A stretch of DNA of 8,332 nucleotides from Candidatus Rokuibacteriota bacterium. GTDB lineage: Bacteria; Methylomirabilota; Methylomirabilia; Rokubacteriales; CSP1-6. The DNA is taken from positions 1 to 8,332 of the forward strand of contig JACQRS010000024.1 in assembly GCA_016206385.1 (NCBI GenBank), read 5' to 3'. This document shows positions 1 to 5,444 of this stretch, piece by piece; position 1 is the stretch's first letter; each line of letters begins with the position of its first letter. The notes below the pieces were generated by a model. That model had not been told where the DNA came from, did no database searches, and worked only from the letters and a program-made list of their open reading frames with translations. A program made the translations under genes and the position numbers.

Positions 1-8
1 CTCCGCGC

Positions 9-206
9 CTACAGGGCGTCGTAGGCGGCATCCTCCGGGTTATCCCAGAACTCGAACGCCGGCTCGGCCAGGCGGAGCCACGCCATCTCGTCCGCGGAGA
101 GGGCAAGCACGGACGGAAGCCGCGTCAGCACTTCCCGCTGCGCCTCCGGCGAAAGATCCCGGACGGCGCCGAGAATCTGTTCAACAGACCAGCGGGAAAC
201 CGTCAT
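9..206 (-). CDS. Small antitoxin-like hypothetical protein (65 aa)
   Basis: This predicts a 65-residue acidic soluble protein with no signal peptide or membrane segment. I chose the ATG at 204-206 because the minus strand has an AAGG ribosome-binding site about seven bases upstream. An in-frame TTG at 243-245 would add 13 residues but has no such site. The N-terminal half (about residues 4-30) reads as two short amphipathic helices. The C-terminus ends in an aromatic and acidic stretch, FWDNPEDAAYDAL. From memory, small proteins with this kind of tail often sit just upstream of PemK/MazF-type toxin genes as likely antitoxins. That is recall plus inference, not a demonstrated homology. A partner toxin would lie left of position 9, outside the window. 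The gene is divergent from the XRE regulator at 344-664, which could control it. The reading frame is fairly convincing; the function is tentative. Confidence 0.6.
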   Translation of the reverse strand: MTVSRWSVEQILGAVRDLSPEAQREVLTRLPSVLALSADEMAWLRLAEPAFEFWDNPEDAAYDAL

Positions 207-237
207 GGTAGCCTTATCGTGCCTGATCGAGCGGACC

Positions 238-289
238 ACTGTCAAGGCGACGCGGCCGGGGTAGCATCAATTTAAAAATAACTGACAGT
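238..289. promoter_or_regulatory. Palindromic sites between the divergent small gene and xre gene
   Basis: The 137-base gap between the divergent genes contains the near-perfect palindrome ACTG-A-CAGT at 281-289. Its TGACAGT part (283-289) recurs inverted as ACTGTCA at 238-244. Read on the minus strand, the 238-245 copy also spells a consensus -35 hexamer, TTGACA (240-245), facing the small gene, although no good -10 follows at 17 bases. The stretch between the copies is unusually AT-rich for this window (about 269-280). XRE proteins commonly bind short palindromes in their own upstream region, so these are candidate operators for the adjacent regulator. This is inference from position and symmetry only. 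Confidence 0.3.
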
Positions 290-343
290 CGGTGTTGCCT
301 CGGCTTTCGCTCGGCCATACTGCCTCCCGCATTAGGAGACGGT

Positions 344-664
344 ATGGACAAGAAGGCGGCCCTTGGGGCTAGGATCAAAGCGCTCAGAAAACAGCAGGGG
401 TGGTCGCAAGAACAGCTGGCCGAGCGGGTGGGAATCAGTACCCAGTACGTGAGCAATATTGAGCGCGGAAAAGAAAATCCCACGCTTGACCTGCTCTTGC
501 GTCTGGCTGAGGCGCTAAGGGTGGCTCCTGTGGATATCTTCGATTTCGAAGCTGAGGGATTGGATCGAAAGGGGATTCAGACGGAGGTTCGGAAGGTCAT
601 CGAGACCCAAGACGTTGAGCGACTCCGAATCGCCCTCAGGGTTTTGCGGGCGATCCTCCGATAG
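344..664 (+). CDS. XRE-family helix-turn-helix transcriptional regulator
   Basis: This 106-residue protein is a cytoplasmic DNA-binding regulator of the Cro/C1 (HTH_3, XRE) family. The five-helix domain spans about residues 6-66. The helix-turn-helix core, SQEQLAERVGISTQYVSNIERG, is at 21-42 and is followed by the usual helix with NPTLDLLLRLAEAL. The remaining residues (about 70-106) form a charged, leucine-rich helical tail that could mediate dimerisation. The ATG at 344 has AGGAG at 334-338, five bases upstream, so the start is well supported. The gene is divergent from the small antitoxin-like gene, with palindromes in the shared gap, which suggests local autoregulation or control of that neighbour. 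A hand count over 361-660 gives about 57% GC, clearly below the following housekeeping block. That is consistent with acquired or mobile-associated DNA, though it does not prove it. The family call is firm; the target is unknown. Confidence 0.9.
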   Translation: MDKKAALGARIKALRKQQGWSQEQLAERVGISTQYVSNIERGKENPTLDLLLRLAEALRVAPVDIFDFEAEGLDRKGIQTEVRKVIETQDVERLRIALRVLRAILR

Positions 665-849
665 CCCGAGCCGCCGGCTTTAACAACCCAACCGTGGACC
701 TGATGTACCGTCTTTCGAGCCGGGGGGCCACGCTCCCGGACGTGCTCGCCTGGGGGCCCCAGCACCTCTCGGTCTAAGCCCTTACGCTGGATGAAGGCAG
801 CCGCGCTGGGCCAGCGAAGGGCCTCTGACGTCCCGCCTGATCGGTCGGC

Positions 850-879
850 TTGACAAGGGTCGCGCCGTGTTGTTAAGAA
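850..879 (+). promoter_or_regulatory. Candidate promoter for the hrcA operon
   Basis: A perfect -35 hexamer, TTGACA, lies at 850-855. About 18 bases later comes TAAGAA at 874-879, a weak -10 match with 3 of 6 bases; TTAAGA one base earlier at 17-base spacing is no better. Initiation would fall near 886, close to the GAGG (886-889) that could serve hrcA. I see no CIRCE operator (TTAGCACTC, nine bases, GAGTGCTAA) here, nor a clear sigma-32 type -10 box. The -35 is convincing and the -10 is not. Confidence 0.4.
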
Positions 880-902
880 ATGGGTGAGGGACAACGAACG
901 CG

Positions 903-1952
903 ATGGCAGAGCCCGCCCTCAACGAACGGCGCCACGAGGTGCTCCAGACCGTGATCGAGGAGTACGTCGAGACGGCGGAGCCCGTCGGCTCCCGCGCGGT
1001 GGCCAAGCATTCCCGCTTCGGTCTTTCCCCCGCGACGATCCGGAACACCATGGCGGACCTGGAGGAGCTGGGGTACCTCGACCAGCCGCATCCCTCTTCG
1101 GGACGGGTTCCCACCGACAAGGCGTACCGCTTCTACGTGGACACGCTCGACCGCCCGGCGCGTCTCTCCGAGAGCGAGCGGGCGCGCCTCAGGACCCATT
1201 TCCCCCGGCCTCAGTCCGGGATCGAGCAGGTGATGTCCGAGACCTCGGTGCATCTCTCGGCGCTCTCGCGCATGACCGGCGTGCTCCTGGCGCCGCCGCT
1301 CCGGCAGACCCGGCTGGCCGCCATCAACCTGACCCCGCTCCCGAACGACCGCGCGCTGGCCGTCGTGATCACGGAGGCGGACTGGGTGACGACCCGAGTC
1401 CTGACCCCGGATCCCCGCCTGACCCCCGAGGAGCTCCGCGAGGCGGGGCGCCAGCTCACCCGGCGCTTTCGGGGAAAGACGTTTCAGGAGATCCTGGACG
1501 AAGTGGCGGCCCCGCCGGACCCGCTGGATCCGCTCCACGCGCGGATGGGGACGCTGGTGGACCAGCTCTTCTCGCGGCTCCGGGATCGATCCCTTTACGT
1601 GGGCGGCGCCATCAACGTCCTGGAGCACCCCGAGTTCTGGGACATCGCCACGATGCGTGCCATCCTCCGGACCTTCGAGGAGAAGGAGCCGCTCATCGAG
1701 CTCCTTTCGCGGCTCGCCGCCGAGAACGGCGTTCATGTGGTCATCGGCAGCGAGAACCCCGTCGCGGAGATGCAGGAGTGCAGCCTGGTCGCCTCCGCGT
1801 ACGTGTACGAGAACCAGGTGCTGGGCATGGTCGGCGTCGTGGGACCGCGGCGGATGCCCTACTCCCAGGTGATCGCCCTCGTCGCCGAGACAGCCCGGCT
1901 CGTGAGCGAGTCCCTCTCCCGCTACCGCCAGCAGCTCTATCTCCCCTCCTGA
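903..1952 (+). CDS. hrcA: Heat-inducible transcription repressor HrcA
   Basis: HrcA represses class I heat-shock genes by binding CIRCE operators, and its activity normally depends on the GroE chaperonin. At 349 residues it has the usual family length. The N-terminal winged helix (about 5-75) carries the hallmark stretch with SPATIRNTMADLEELGYL and then QPHPSSGRVPTDKAYR (61-76). The central GAF-like and dimerisation region follows. The C-terminus has the typical GMVGVVGPRRMPYSQVI segment (about 309-325). The ATG at 903 gives the canonical N-terminus; GAGGG at 886-890 is slightly far upstream (12 bases). It is the first gene of the block leading into grpE and dnaJ, its normal neighbours. No CIRCE site is visible in front of it, so autoregulation through the classical operator is not evident. 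The family assignment is very secure. Confidence 0.97.
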   Translation: MAEPALNERRHEVLQTVIEEYVETAEPVGSRAVAKHSRFGLSPATIRNTMADLEELGYLDQPHPSSGRVPTDKAYRFYVDTLDRPARLSESERARLRTHFPRPQSGIEQVMSETSVHLSALSRMTGVLLAPPLRQTRLAAINLTPLPNDRALAVVITEADWVTTRVLTPDPRLTPEELREAGRQLTRRFRGKTFQEILDEVAAPPDPLDPLHARMGTLVDQLFSRLRDRSLYVGGAINVLEHPEFWDIATMRAILRTFEEKEPLIELLSRLAAENGVHVVIGSENPVAEMQECSLVASAYVYENQVLGMVGVVGPRRMPYSQVIALVAETARLVSESLSRYRQQLYLPS

Positions 1953-1955
1953 GCG

Positions 1956-1970
1956 ACCCGGGCTCCGGGT
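1956..1970 (+). other. Small hairpin between hrcA and grpE
   Basis: ACCCGG (1956-1961) and CCGGGT (1965-1970) form a perfect six-pair stem with a GCT loop, four bases after the hrcA stop. No T-run follows, so it is not a standard intrinsic terminator. It sits just upstream of the extended -10 element at 1984-1992. It could weaken read-through from hrcA or protect the mRNA end. Short GC-rich palindromes also arise by chance in DNA of this composition. Confidence 0.3.
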
Positions 1971-1983
1971 TCGATCCTGACGC

Positions 1984-1992
1984 TGCTATAAT
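1984..1992 (+). promoter_or_regulatory. Extended -10 promoter immediately before grpE
   Basis: TGC followed by TATAAT (1987-1992) is a textbook extended -10 element with a perfect hexamer, striking in such GC-rich DNA. No good -35 lies 16-18 bases upstream, as is normal for extended -10 promoters. Transcription would begin about 1998-2000, only four to six bases before the grpE ATG at 2004. The message would have almost no leader and no Shine-Dalgarno. This suggests that grpE and the genes after it have their own start in addition to read-through from hrcA. Confidence 0.6.
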
Positions 1993-2003
1993 TGGACGTT
2001 GCC

Positions 2004-2588
2004 ATGAGTGACGAGGCCACGCCTCAAGAGGACTCGCGAGTTCAGGAGCCTGCCGCGGAGGCGACCGATCTGCCGGCCCAAATCATCCAGGAAGAGTTAA
2101 CCCGGCTGAGCAAGGCCCTCGAGGAGAAAACCCGGGAGGTTGAAGCCACCCACGACCGCTACCTGCGCGCGCTGGCCGAGCTGGACAACACGCGCAAGCG
2201 AGCCCAGCGGGAGCGCGAGGAGTACGTCCGCTTCGCCAACGAGTCGCTGCTCCGCGAGCTGCTCCCGGTGCTGGACAACTTCGACCGGGCGATCCAGGCG
2301 GCCCGGGCGAGCGGGGAGGCCGAGGCCGTCGTCGCGGGCGTGGAGCTGATCCAGCGGGAACTGCTGCGGGTGCTGGAGAAGTTCGGGGTGACGCCGTTCA
2401 GCTCCGTGGGCCAACCCTTCGACCCGGAGCGCCACGCGGCCGTGGCCCGGGTGCCTGCCGGTGACGGCCCCGCGATGGTGGTGGTGGCGGAGACCCTCCG
2501 GGGGTATCTGCTCAACGGCCGGGTGCTGCGCCCGGCCATGGTGACTGTGGCGGTATCGACCGACGAGCTGACCGCCGCCGATGGCTAA
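2004..2588 (+). CDS. grpE: Nucleotide exchange factor GrpE (HSP70 cofactor)
   Basis: GrpE releases ADP from DnaK and resets its substrate-binding cycle in the cytoplasm. The protein has 194 residues, normal for the family. An acidic, disordered N-terminus (1-25) leads into a long coiled coil (about 28-80) containing RALAELDNTRKRAQREREEY. Next come LLPVLDNFDRAI (86-97) and the C-terminal beta domain with FGVTPFSSVGQPFDPERHAAV (127-147) and LRGYLLNGRVLRPAMV (165-180). I prefer the ATG at 2004 over an in-frame TTG at 1992, because the TTG overlaps the last base of the promoter -10 hexamer. No clear ribosome-binding site precedes either one. The end overlaps dnaJ by eight bases, implying coupled translation, and no dnaK intervenes. 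The family call is secure. Confidence 0.96.
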   Translation: MSDEATPQEDSRVQEPAAEATDLPAQIIQEELTRLSKALEEKTREVEATHDRYLRALAELDNTRKRAQREREEYVRFANESLLRELLPVLDNFDRAIQAARASGEAEAVVAGVELIQRELLRVLEKFGVTPFSSVGQPFDPERHAAVARVPAGDGPAMVVVAETLRGYLLNGRVLRPAMVTVAVSTDELTAADG

Positions 2589-3669
2589 GCGCGACTACTA
2601 TGAGATCCTGGGAGTCTCCCGGGATGCCACCGACAGCGAACTGAAAAAAGCCTACCGCCAGCTGGCGCTCCAGTACCACCCCGACCGGAACCCGGGCGAC
2701 AAGAAGGCCGAGGAGCGCTTCAAGGAGATCAACGAAGCCTACAGCGTGCTGTCCGATCCGGAGAAGCGCGCCCAGTACGACCGCTTCGGCGCCGTCGGCG
2801 TGGACGTCTCCGACCTCGGCTTCGGCACGCTCTTCGACGACCTCTTCGAGGGCTTCTTCGGCGCCGGGCCGCGCGGCCGCCGCACCCGCGGCCATCGCGG
2901 GGAGGACCTCCAGTACGACCTCGAGGTTGGCCTGGAGGAGGCGGCCACGGGTCTCGAGACCAAGGTCCAGATCCCGCGTCTGGAGCTGTGCGAGGCCTGC
3001 AAGGGGTCGGGGATGGAGCCGGGCACCAAGCGCGAGGTCTGCCCCGCGTGCCGGGGACAGGGCCAGGTGCGCTTCTCCCAGGGATTCCTCACCGTGGCGC
3101 GCACCTGCCCCCACTGCGGCGGCGCGGGCGAGGTGAACCGGCATCCCTGCGCGGAGTGCCGGGGCGAGGGGCGGCAACGCCACGAGCGCCTGCTCCGGAT
3201 CAAGATCCCGGCGGGGGTGGAGGACGGCTCCCAGCTCCGGCTGGCCGGCGAAGGAGCCGTGGGCACCCGCGGCGCTCCACCCGGCGACCTCTACGTGCTC
3301 ATCCGGGTGCGGCCGCACGACTTCTTCGTCCGCCGCGGGGACGACCTCTACTGCGAGCTGCCGCTCACGTTCCCGCAGCTCGCCCTCGGCGCTGAGGTGG
3401 AGGTCCCCGTGCTCGGCGGAACGGCCGAGCTCACCGTGCCGCCCGCGACCCAGCCCGGAGACGTGCTCCGGCTGAAGGGGAAGGGAATGCCGAGCCTCAG
3501 GGGGCGCAGGAGGGGTGACTGCTGCTACCAGGTGGTGCTCGAGGTTCCCACCAAGCTCACGGCCAAGCAGCGCCAGCTCCTGGAGGAGTTCGACCGCGCC
3601 TCCCGGGATGAGAGGGGACCCCTTCTCGCCTCGTTCGTCGAGCGGATGAAGAAGCTCCTGGGCTCCTGA
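2581..3669 (+). CDS. dnaJ: Molecular chaperone DnaJ (class I/type A J-protein)
   Basis: DnaJ delivers unfolded clients to DnaK and stimulates its ATPase. All class I modules are present in 362 residues. The J domain (1-70) has the catalytic HPD at 33-35. A short Gly/Phe-rich linker (about 73-99) contains FDDLFEGFFGAG. Four complete zinc-finger repeats follow: CEACKGSG (137-144), CPACRGQG (154-161), CPHCGGAG (176-183) and CAECRGEG (190-197). The C-terminal client-binding beta domains extend to a basic end, FVERMKKLLGS. The linker is shorter and less glycine-rich than in E. coli DnaJ, which places it toward the DnaJ2/CbpA-like end of the range, but the full zinc centre makes it a true type A protein. 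It starts inside the grpE stop region (eight-base overlap), and its TGA shares one base with the prmA ATG. Tight coupling on both sides is therefore likely. Confidence 0.97.
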   Translation: MAKRDYYEILGVSRDATDSELKKAYRQLALQYHPDRNPGDKKAEERFKEINEAYSVLSDPEKRAQYDRFGAVGVDVSDLGFGTLFDDLFEGFFGAGPRGRRTRGHRGEDLQYDLEVGLEEAATGLETKVQIPRLELCEACKGSGMEPGTKREVCPACRGQGQVRFSQGFLTVARTCPHCGGAGEVNRHPCAECRGEGRQRHERLLRIKIPAGVEDGSQLRLAGEGAVGTRGAPPGDLYVLIRVRPHDFFVRRGDDLYCELPLTFPQLALGAEVEVPVLGGTAELTVPPATQPGDVLRLKGKGMPSLRGRRRGDCCYQVVLEVPTKLTAKQRQLLEEFDRASRDERGPLLASFVERMKKLLGS

Positions 3670-4616
3670 TGCCGTTCTGGGAGCTCACGATCCCCGCTTC
3701 GCCCGAGAGCGCCGAAGGACTGGCCAATCGCCTCTGGGAGCTGGGGGCCCTCGGCATCGTGGAGGAGGAACCGGACAGGGCGCGGCTCACGCTCAGAGCC
3801 TTTTTTGCCGAGACCGCCTCTCCTTCGACGCTCGCGGCGGCTGTCAGCGACTACTGCGCCACGCTCAGCGCCCTTGGCTTTCAGGTCCCCGCGGCCCGAC
3901 CCGCCGTGGCGCCGCTCCCAGAGGAAAGCTGGGCTCACGCCTGGCGCCAGTCGTTTCAGCCCCAACCGGTGGGGCGTCGCCTCCTGATCACGCCGCCGTG
4001 GGAGGTACCGGCTACGCGGGATGGCCGCGAGCTGGTCATCATCGAGCCGGGCCGCGCCTTCGGCACCGGCACCCACGGGAGCACCCAGGGGTGCCTGATC
4101 CTCCTCGACTCCTTCCTCGAGACCGGTCGCGTCGCCCGCGCGGTGGACGTCGGCACGGGCAGCGGGGTACTGGCCATTGCCGCGCTCCGGCTGGGCGTGC
4201 CCCGGGTCACGGCACTGGACACCGATGCCGACGCGCTCACCGAAGCCCGGCGAAATGCCGAGCTGAACGGGGTCGAGGGGCGCCTCACCTGTCAGCTTTC
4301 GGGACCTGAGGCACTCGAGGGGCTCTTCCCGCTTGTCCTCGCCAACCTCCTCGCTGGGAGCCACGTCGCCTTGAGCGCCCACTACCGTCGGCTTCTCGGT
4401 TCCCGCGGAAGCCTCATCCTGGGCGGGCTTCTCGCCGACGAGGAACCCGCCGTGGTCGGCGCCGTGGTCGCTCTGGGACTCGCCCCGCTTGGCCGGGTGG
4501 AGCTGGAGGGGTGGGTGGCGCTCCGGCTGACGGCGGGCCTCCAGCGGGATGCTGAGCATCGAGTTCGAGCGCGGGCTTTGCCCGCGCAATCGACTCGGGC
4601 CTCGCGCGGCGGGTGA
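3669..4616 (+). CDS. prmA: Ribosomal protein L11 methyltransferase PrmA
   Basis: PrmA uses S-adenosylmethionine to methylate lysines and the N-terminal amine of ribosomal protein L11. The 315-residue product has the N-terminal substrate-recognition domain (about 1-95) and a class I methyltransferase domain. Visible motifs are PGRAFGTGTH (127-136), the SAM-binding loop DVGTGSG (160-166), an acidic LDTD turn (183-186) and LANLLAG (224-230). The start overlaps the dnaJ stop by one base. The fold appears complete at about GWVALRLTA (281-289). The following 26 residues are arginine- and alanine-rich and unlike normal PrmA ends, and from residue 298 they are encoded by a perfect hairpin. I infer that a repeat-like insertion replaced the original stop codon and added this tail. 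The enzyme is probably still functional, since all core motifs are intact. Confidence 0.94.
   Translation: MPFWELTIPASPESAEGLANRLWELGALGIVEEEPDRARLTLRAFFAETASPSTLAAAVSDYCATLSALGFQVPAARPAVAPLPEESWAHAWRQSFQPQPVGRRLLITPPWEVPATRDGRELVIIEPGRAFGTGTHGSTQGCLILLDSFLETGRVARAVDVGTGSGVLAIAALRLGVPRVTALDTDADALTEARRNAELNGVEGRLTCQLSGPEALEGLFPLVLANLLAGSHVALSAHYRRLLGSRGSLILGGLLADEEPAVVGAVVALGLAPLGRVELEGWVALRLTAGLQRDAEHRVRARALPAQSTRASRGG
4560..4597. repeat. Long imperfect palindrome in the 3' end of prmA
   Basis: The core is a perfect eight-pair stem, GCGCGGGC (4569-4576) with GCCCGCGC (4580-4587) and a TTT loop. It is extended outward by CGA/TCG pairing (4566-4568 with 4590-4592) and by CGAGT (4560-4564) with ACTCG (4593-4597). 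It lies within the last 19 codons of prmA and encodes its odd basic tail. No T-run follows, so it is not a classical terminator. It is the first of several inverted repeats packed into 4560-4697, consistent with a REP-like or MITE-like intergenic element. Confidence 0.6.
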
Positions 4617-4644
4617 CCTGCCTCACGGCAAGGCCGAACCCGCC
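4598..4644. repeat. Interleaved inverted repeats after prmA
   Basis: Two pairings cross each other. GGCCT (4598-4602) matches AGGCC (4631-4635), and GGCGGGT (4608-4614) matches ACCCGCC (4638-4644). A small TGCC-TCAC-GGCA hairpin lies at 4619-4630. Because the two longer pairings interleave, they are either mutually exclusive or form a pseudoknot. This continues the structured element that starts in the prmA tail. The pairings were found by eye and no folding energies were calculated. Confidence 0.35.
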
Positions 4645-4671
4645 ACGCTCGAACGGCCGCGGGGGGAGGTT

Positions 4672-4697
4672 CGGAAGGGGGGCGCTGCCCCCCTCCG
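4672..4697. repeat. G/C-tract hairpin abutting the rsmE ribosome-binding site
   Basis: CGGAAGGGGGGC (4672-4683) pairs with GCCCCCCTCCG (4687-4697) as an eleven-pair stem with one bulged A and a GCT loop. The last G of the stem is the first base of GAGG (4697-4700), the ribosome-binding site of rsmE. The stem could therefore affect ribosome access or act as a 3' stabiliser for the upstream message. It ends the run of inverted repeats that starts at 4560. No T-run follows. Confidence 0.6.
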
Positions 4698-4706
4698 AGG
4701 CAACTA

Positions 4707-5444
4707 GTGGGGAAGTTTCACATCCGTCCCGAGGCGATCACCGGGGACCGCGTCATCTTCGACGCTCAGGAGGCTCACCACCTGGGCCGCGTCCTCCGCC
4801 TTCGCCCCGGCGAGGTCGTCCAGGCTGTTGATGGCCGAGGGGCAGAGTTCACAGTGAGGCTGGAGTCGCTCCACGCCCGCGAGGCCGTCGGCCGCATCCT
4901 CAGCCGCTCGGATCGGAGCACCGAGTCGCCCTTTGACATCACCCTGGCCCAGGGCATCCCGAAAGGGGACAAGATGGAGTGGATCGTCAAGACGGTGACC
5001 GAGCTGGGCGCGGCCCGCATCGTGCCCCTCCTGACCGAGCGCGTCATTGTCCAACTCCCCCTGTCCCGCTGGCGCGAGCGCCGCCGCCGCTGGCAGCGGG
5101 TCGCCAAGGAAGCCGCCAAGCAGTGCGGGCGATCGGTCATCCCGGCGGTGGAGCCGGTGCTGACCCTGGACGAGTTCCTTGCCGACGATGCCCTCGCGGG
5201 CCTGGCCCTCTGTCTCTGGGAGGGGGAGCGTGGGGACCTCGGGACGATCCTGGATTCGGTCTCGCCCGCTCCCGCCTCAGCGCTTCTGGTGGTGGGTCCC
5301 GAAGGCGGGCTGGCGATCAAGGAGGTGGACCTGCTCCGTGCCCGCGGGGTCAGAACCGCGGGGCTCGGGCCTCGGATCCTCAGGACGGAGACCGCGGGCC
5401 CGGTGGCGGTCGCGCTCCTTCAGTCGAGATTCGGCGACCTGTGA
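4707..5444 (+). CDS. rsmE: 16S rRNA (uracil(1498)-N3)-methyltransferase RsmE
   Basis: RsmE is a SPOUT-family enzyme that uses S-adenosylmethionine to methylate N3 of U1498 in the decoding region of 16S rRNA. The 245 residues match the family length. An N-terminal PUA-like domain contains HHLGRVLRLRPGE (24-36). The SPOUT domain begins with LAQGIPKGDKMEWIVKTVTELG (80-101) and ends with the trefoil-knot signatures VVGPEGG (195-201) and LGPRILRTETA (220-230). The start is GTG at 4707, supported by GAGG at 4697-4700 with six-base spacing; the protein then begins in the expected place. The gap from prmA is 90 bases and filled by inverted repeats. The stop overlaps the GTG of the archease gene. prmA-rsmE adjacency is common in bacteria and supports the call. 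Confidence 0.96.
   Translation: MGKFHIRPEAITGDRVIFDAQEAHHLGRVLRLRPGEVVQAVDGRGAEFTVRLESLHAREAVGRILSRSDRSTESPFDITLAQGIPKGDKMEWIVKTVTELGAARIVPLLTERVIVQLPLSRWRERRRRWQRVAKEAAKQCGRSVIPAVEPVLTLDEFLADDALAGLALCLWEGERGDLGTILDSVSPAPASALLVVGPEGGLAIKEVDLLRARGVRTAGLGPRILRTETAGPVAVALLQSRFGDL

Noticed and set aside
873..1736. 287-codon minus-strand open frame opposite hrcA
   Set aside because: Antisense shadow of hrcA with no family motifs. High GC suppresses stop codons on the opposite strand.
884..2011. 375-codon plus-strand open frame overlapping hrcA
   Set aside because: Its translation is a low-complexity Arg/Pro/Gly/Ala string typical of an off-frame reading of GC-rich DNA, and the overlapping frame is clearly HrcA.
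2512..3318. 268-codon minus-strand open frame opposite grpE and dnaJ
   Set aside because: Shadow frame rich in Ala, Leu, Glu and Gly, with the dnaJ zinc-finger region encoded on the other strand.
3525..4589. 354-codon minus-strand open frame opposite dnaJ and prmA
   Set aside because: It spans the junction of two solid genes on the other strand and shows no recognisable domain, so it is a composition artefact.
4979..5440. Upstream extension of the archease frame within rsmE
   Set aside because: The extension is an Arg/Gly/Pro-rich shadow of rsmE. Archease similarity begins only after 5441, where a GTG overlaps the rsmE stop.
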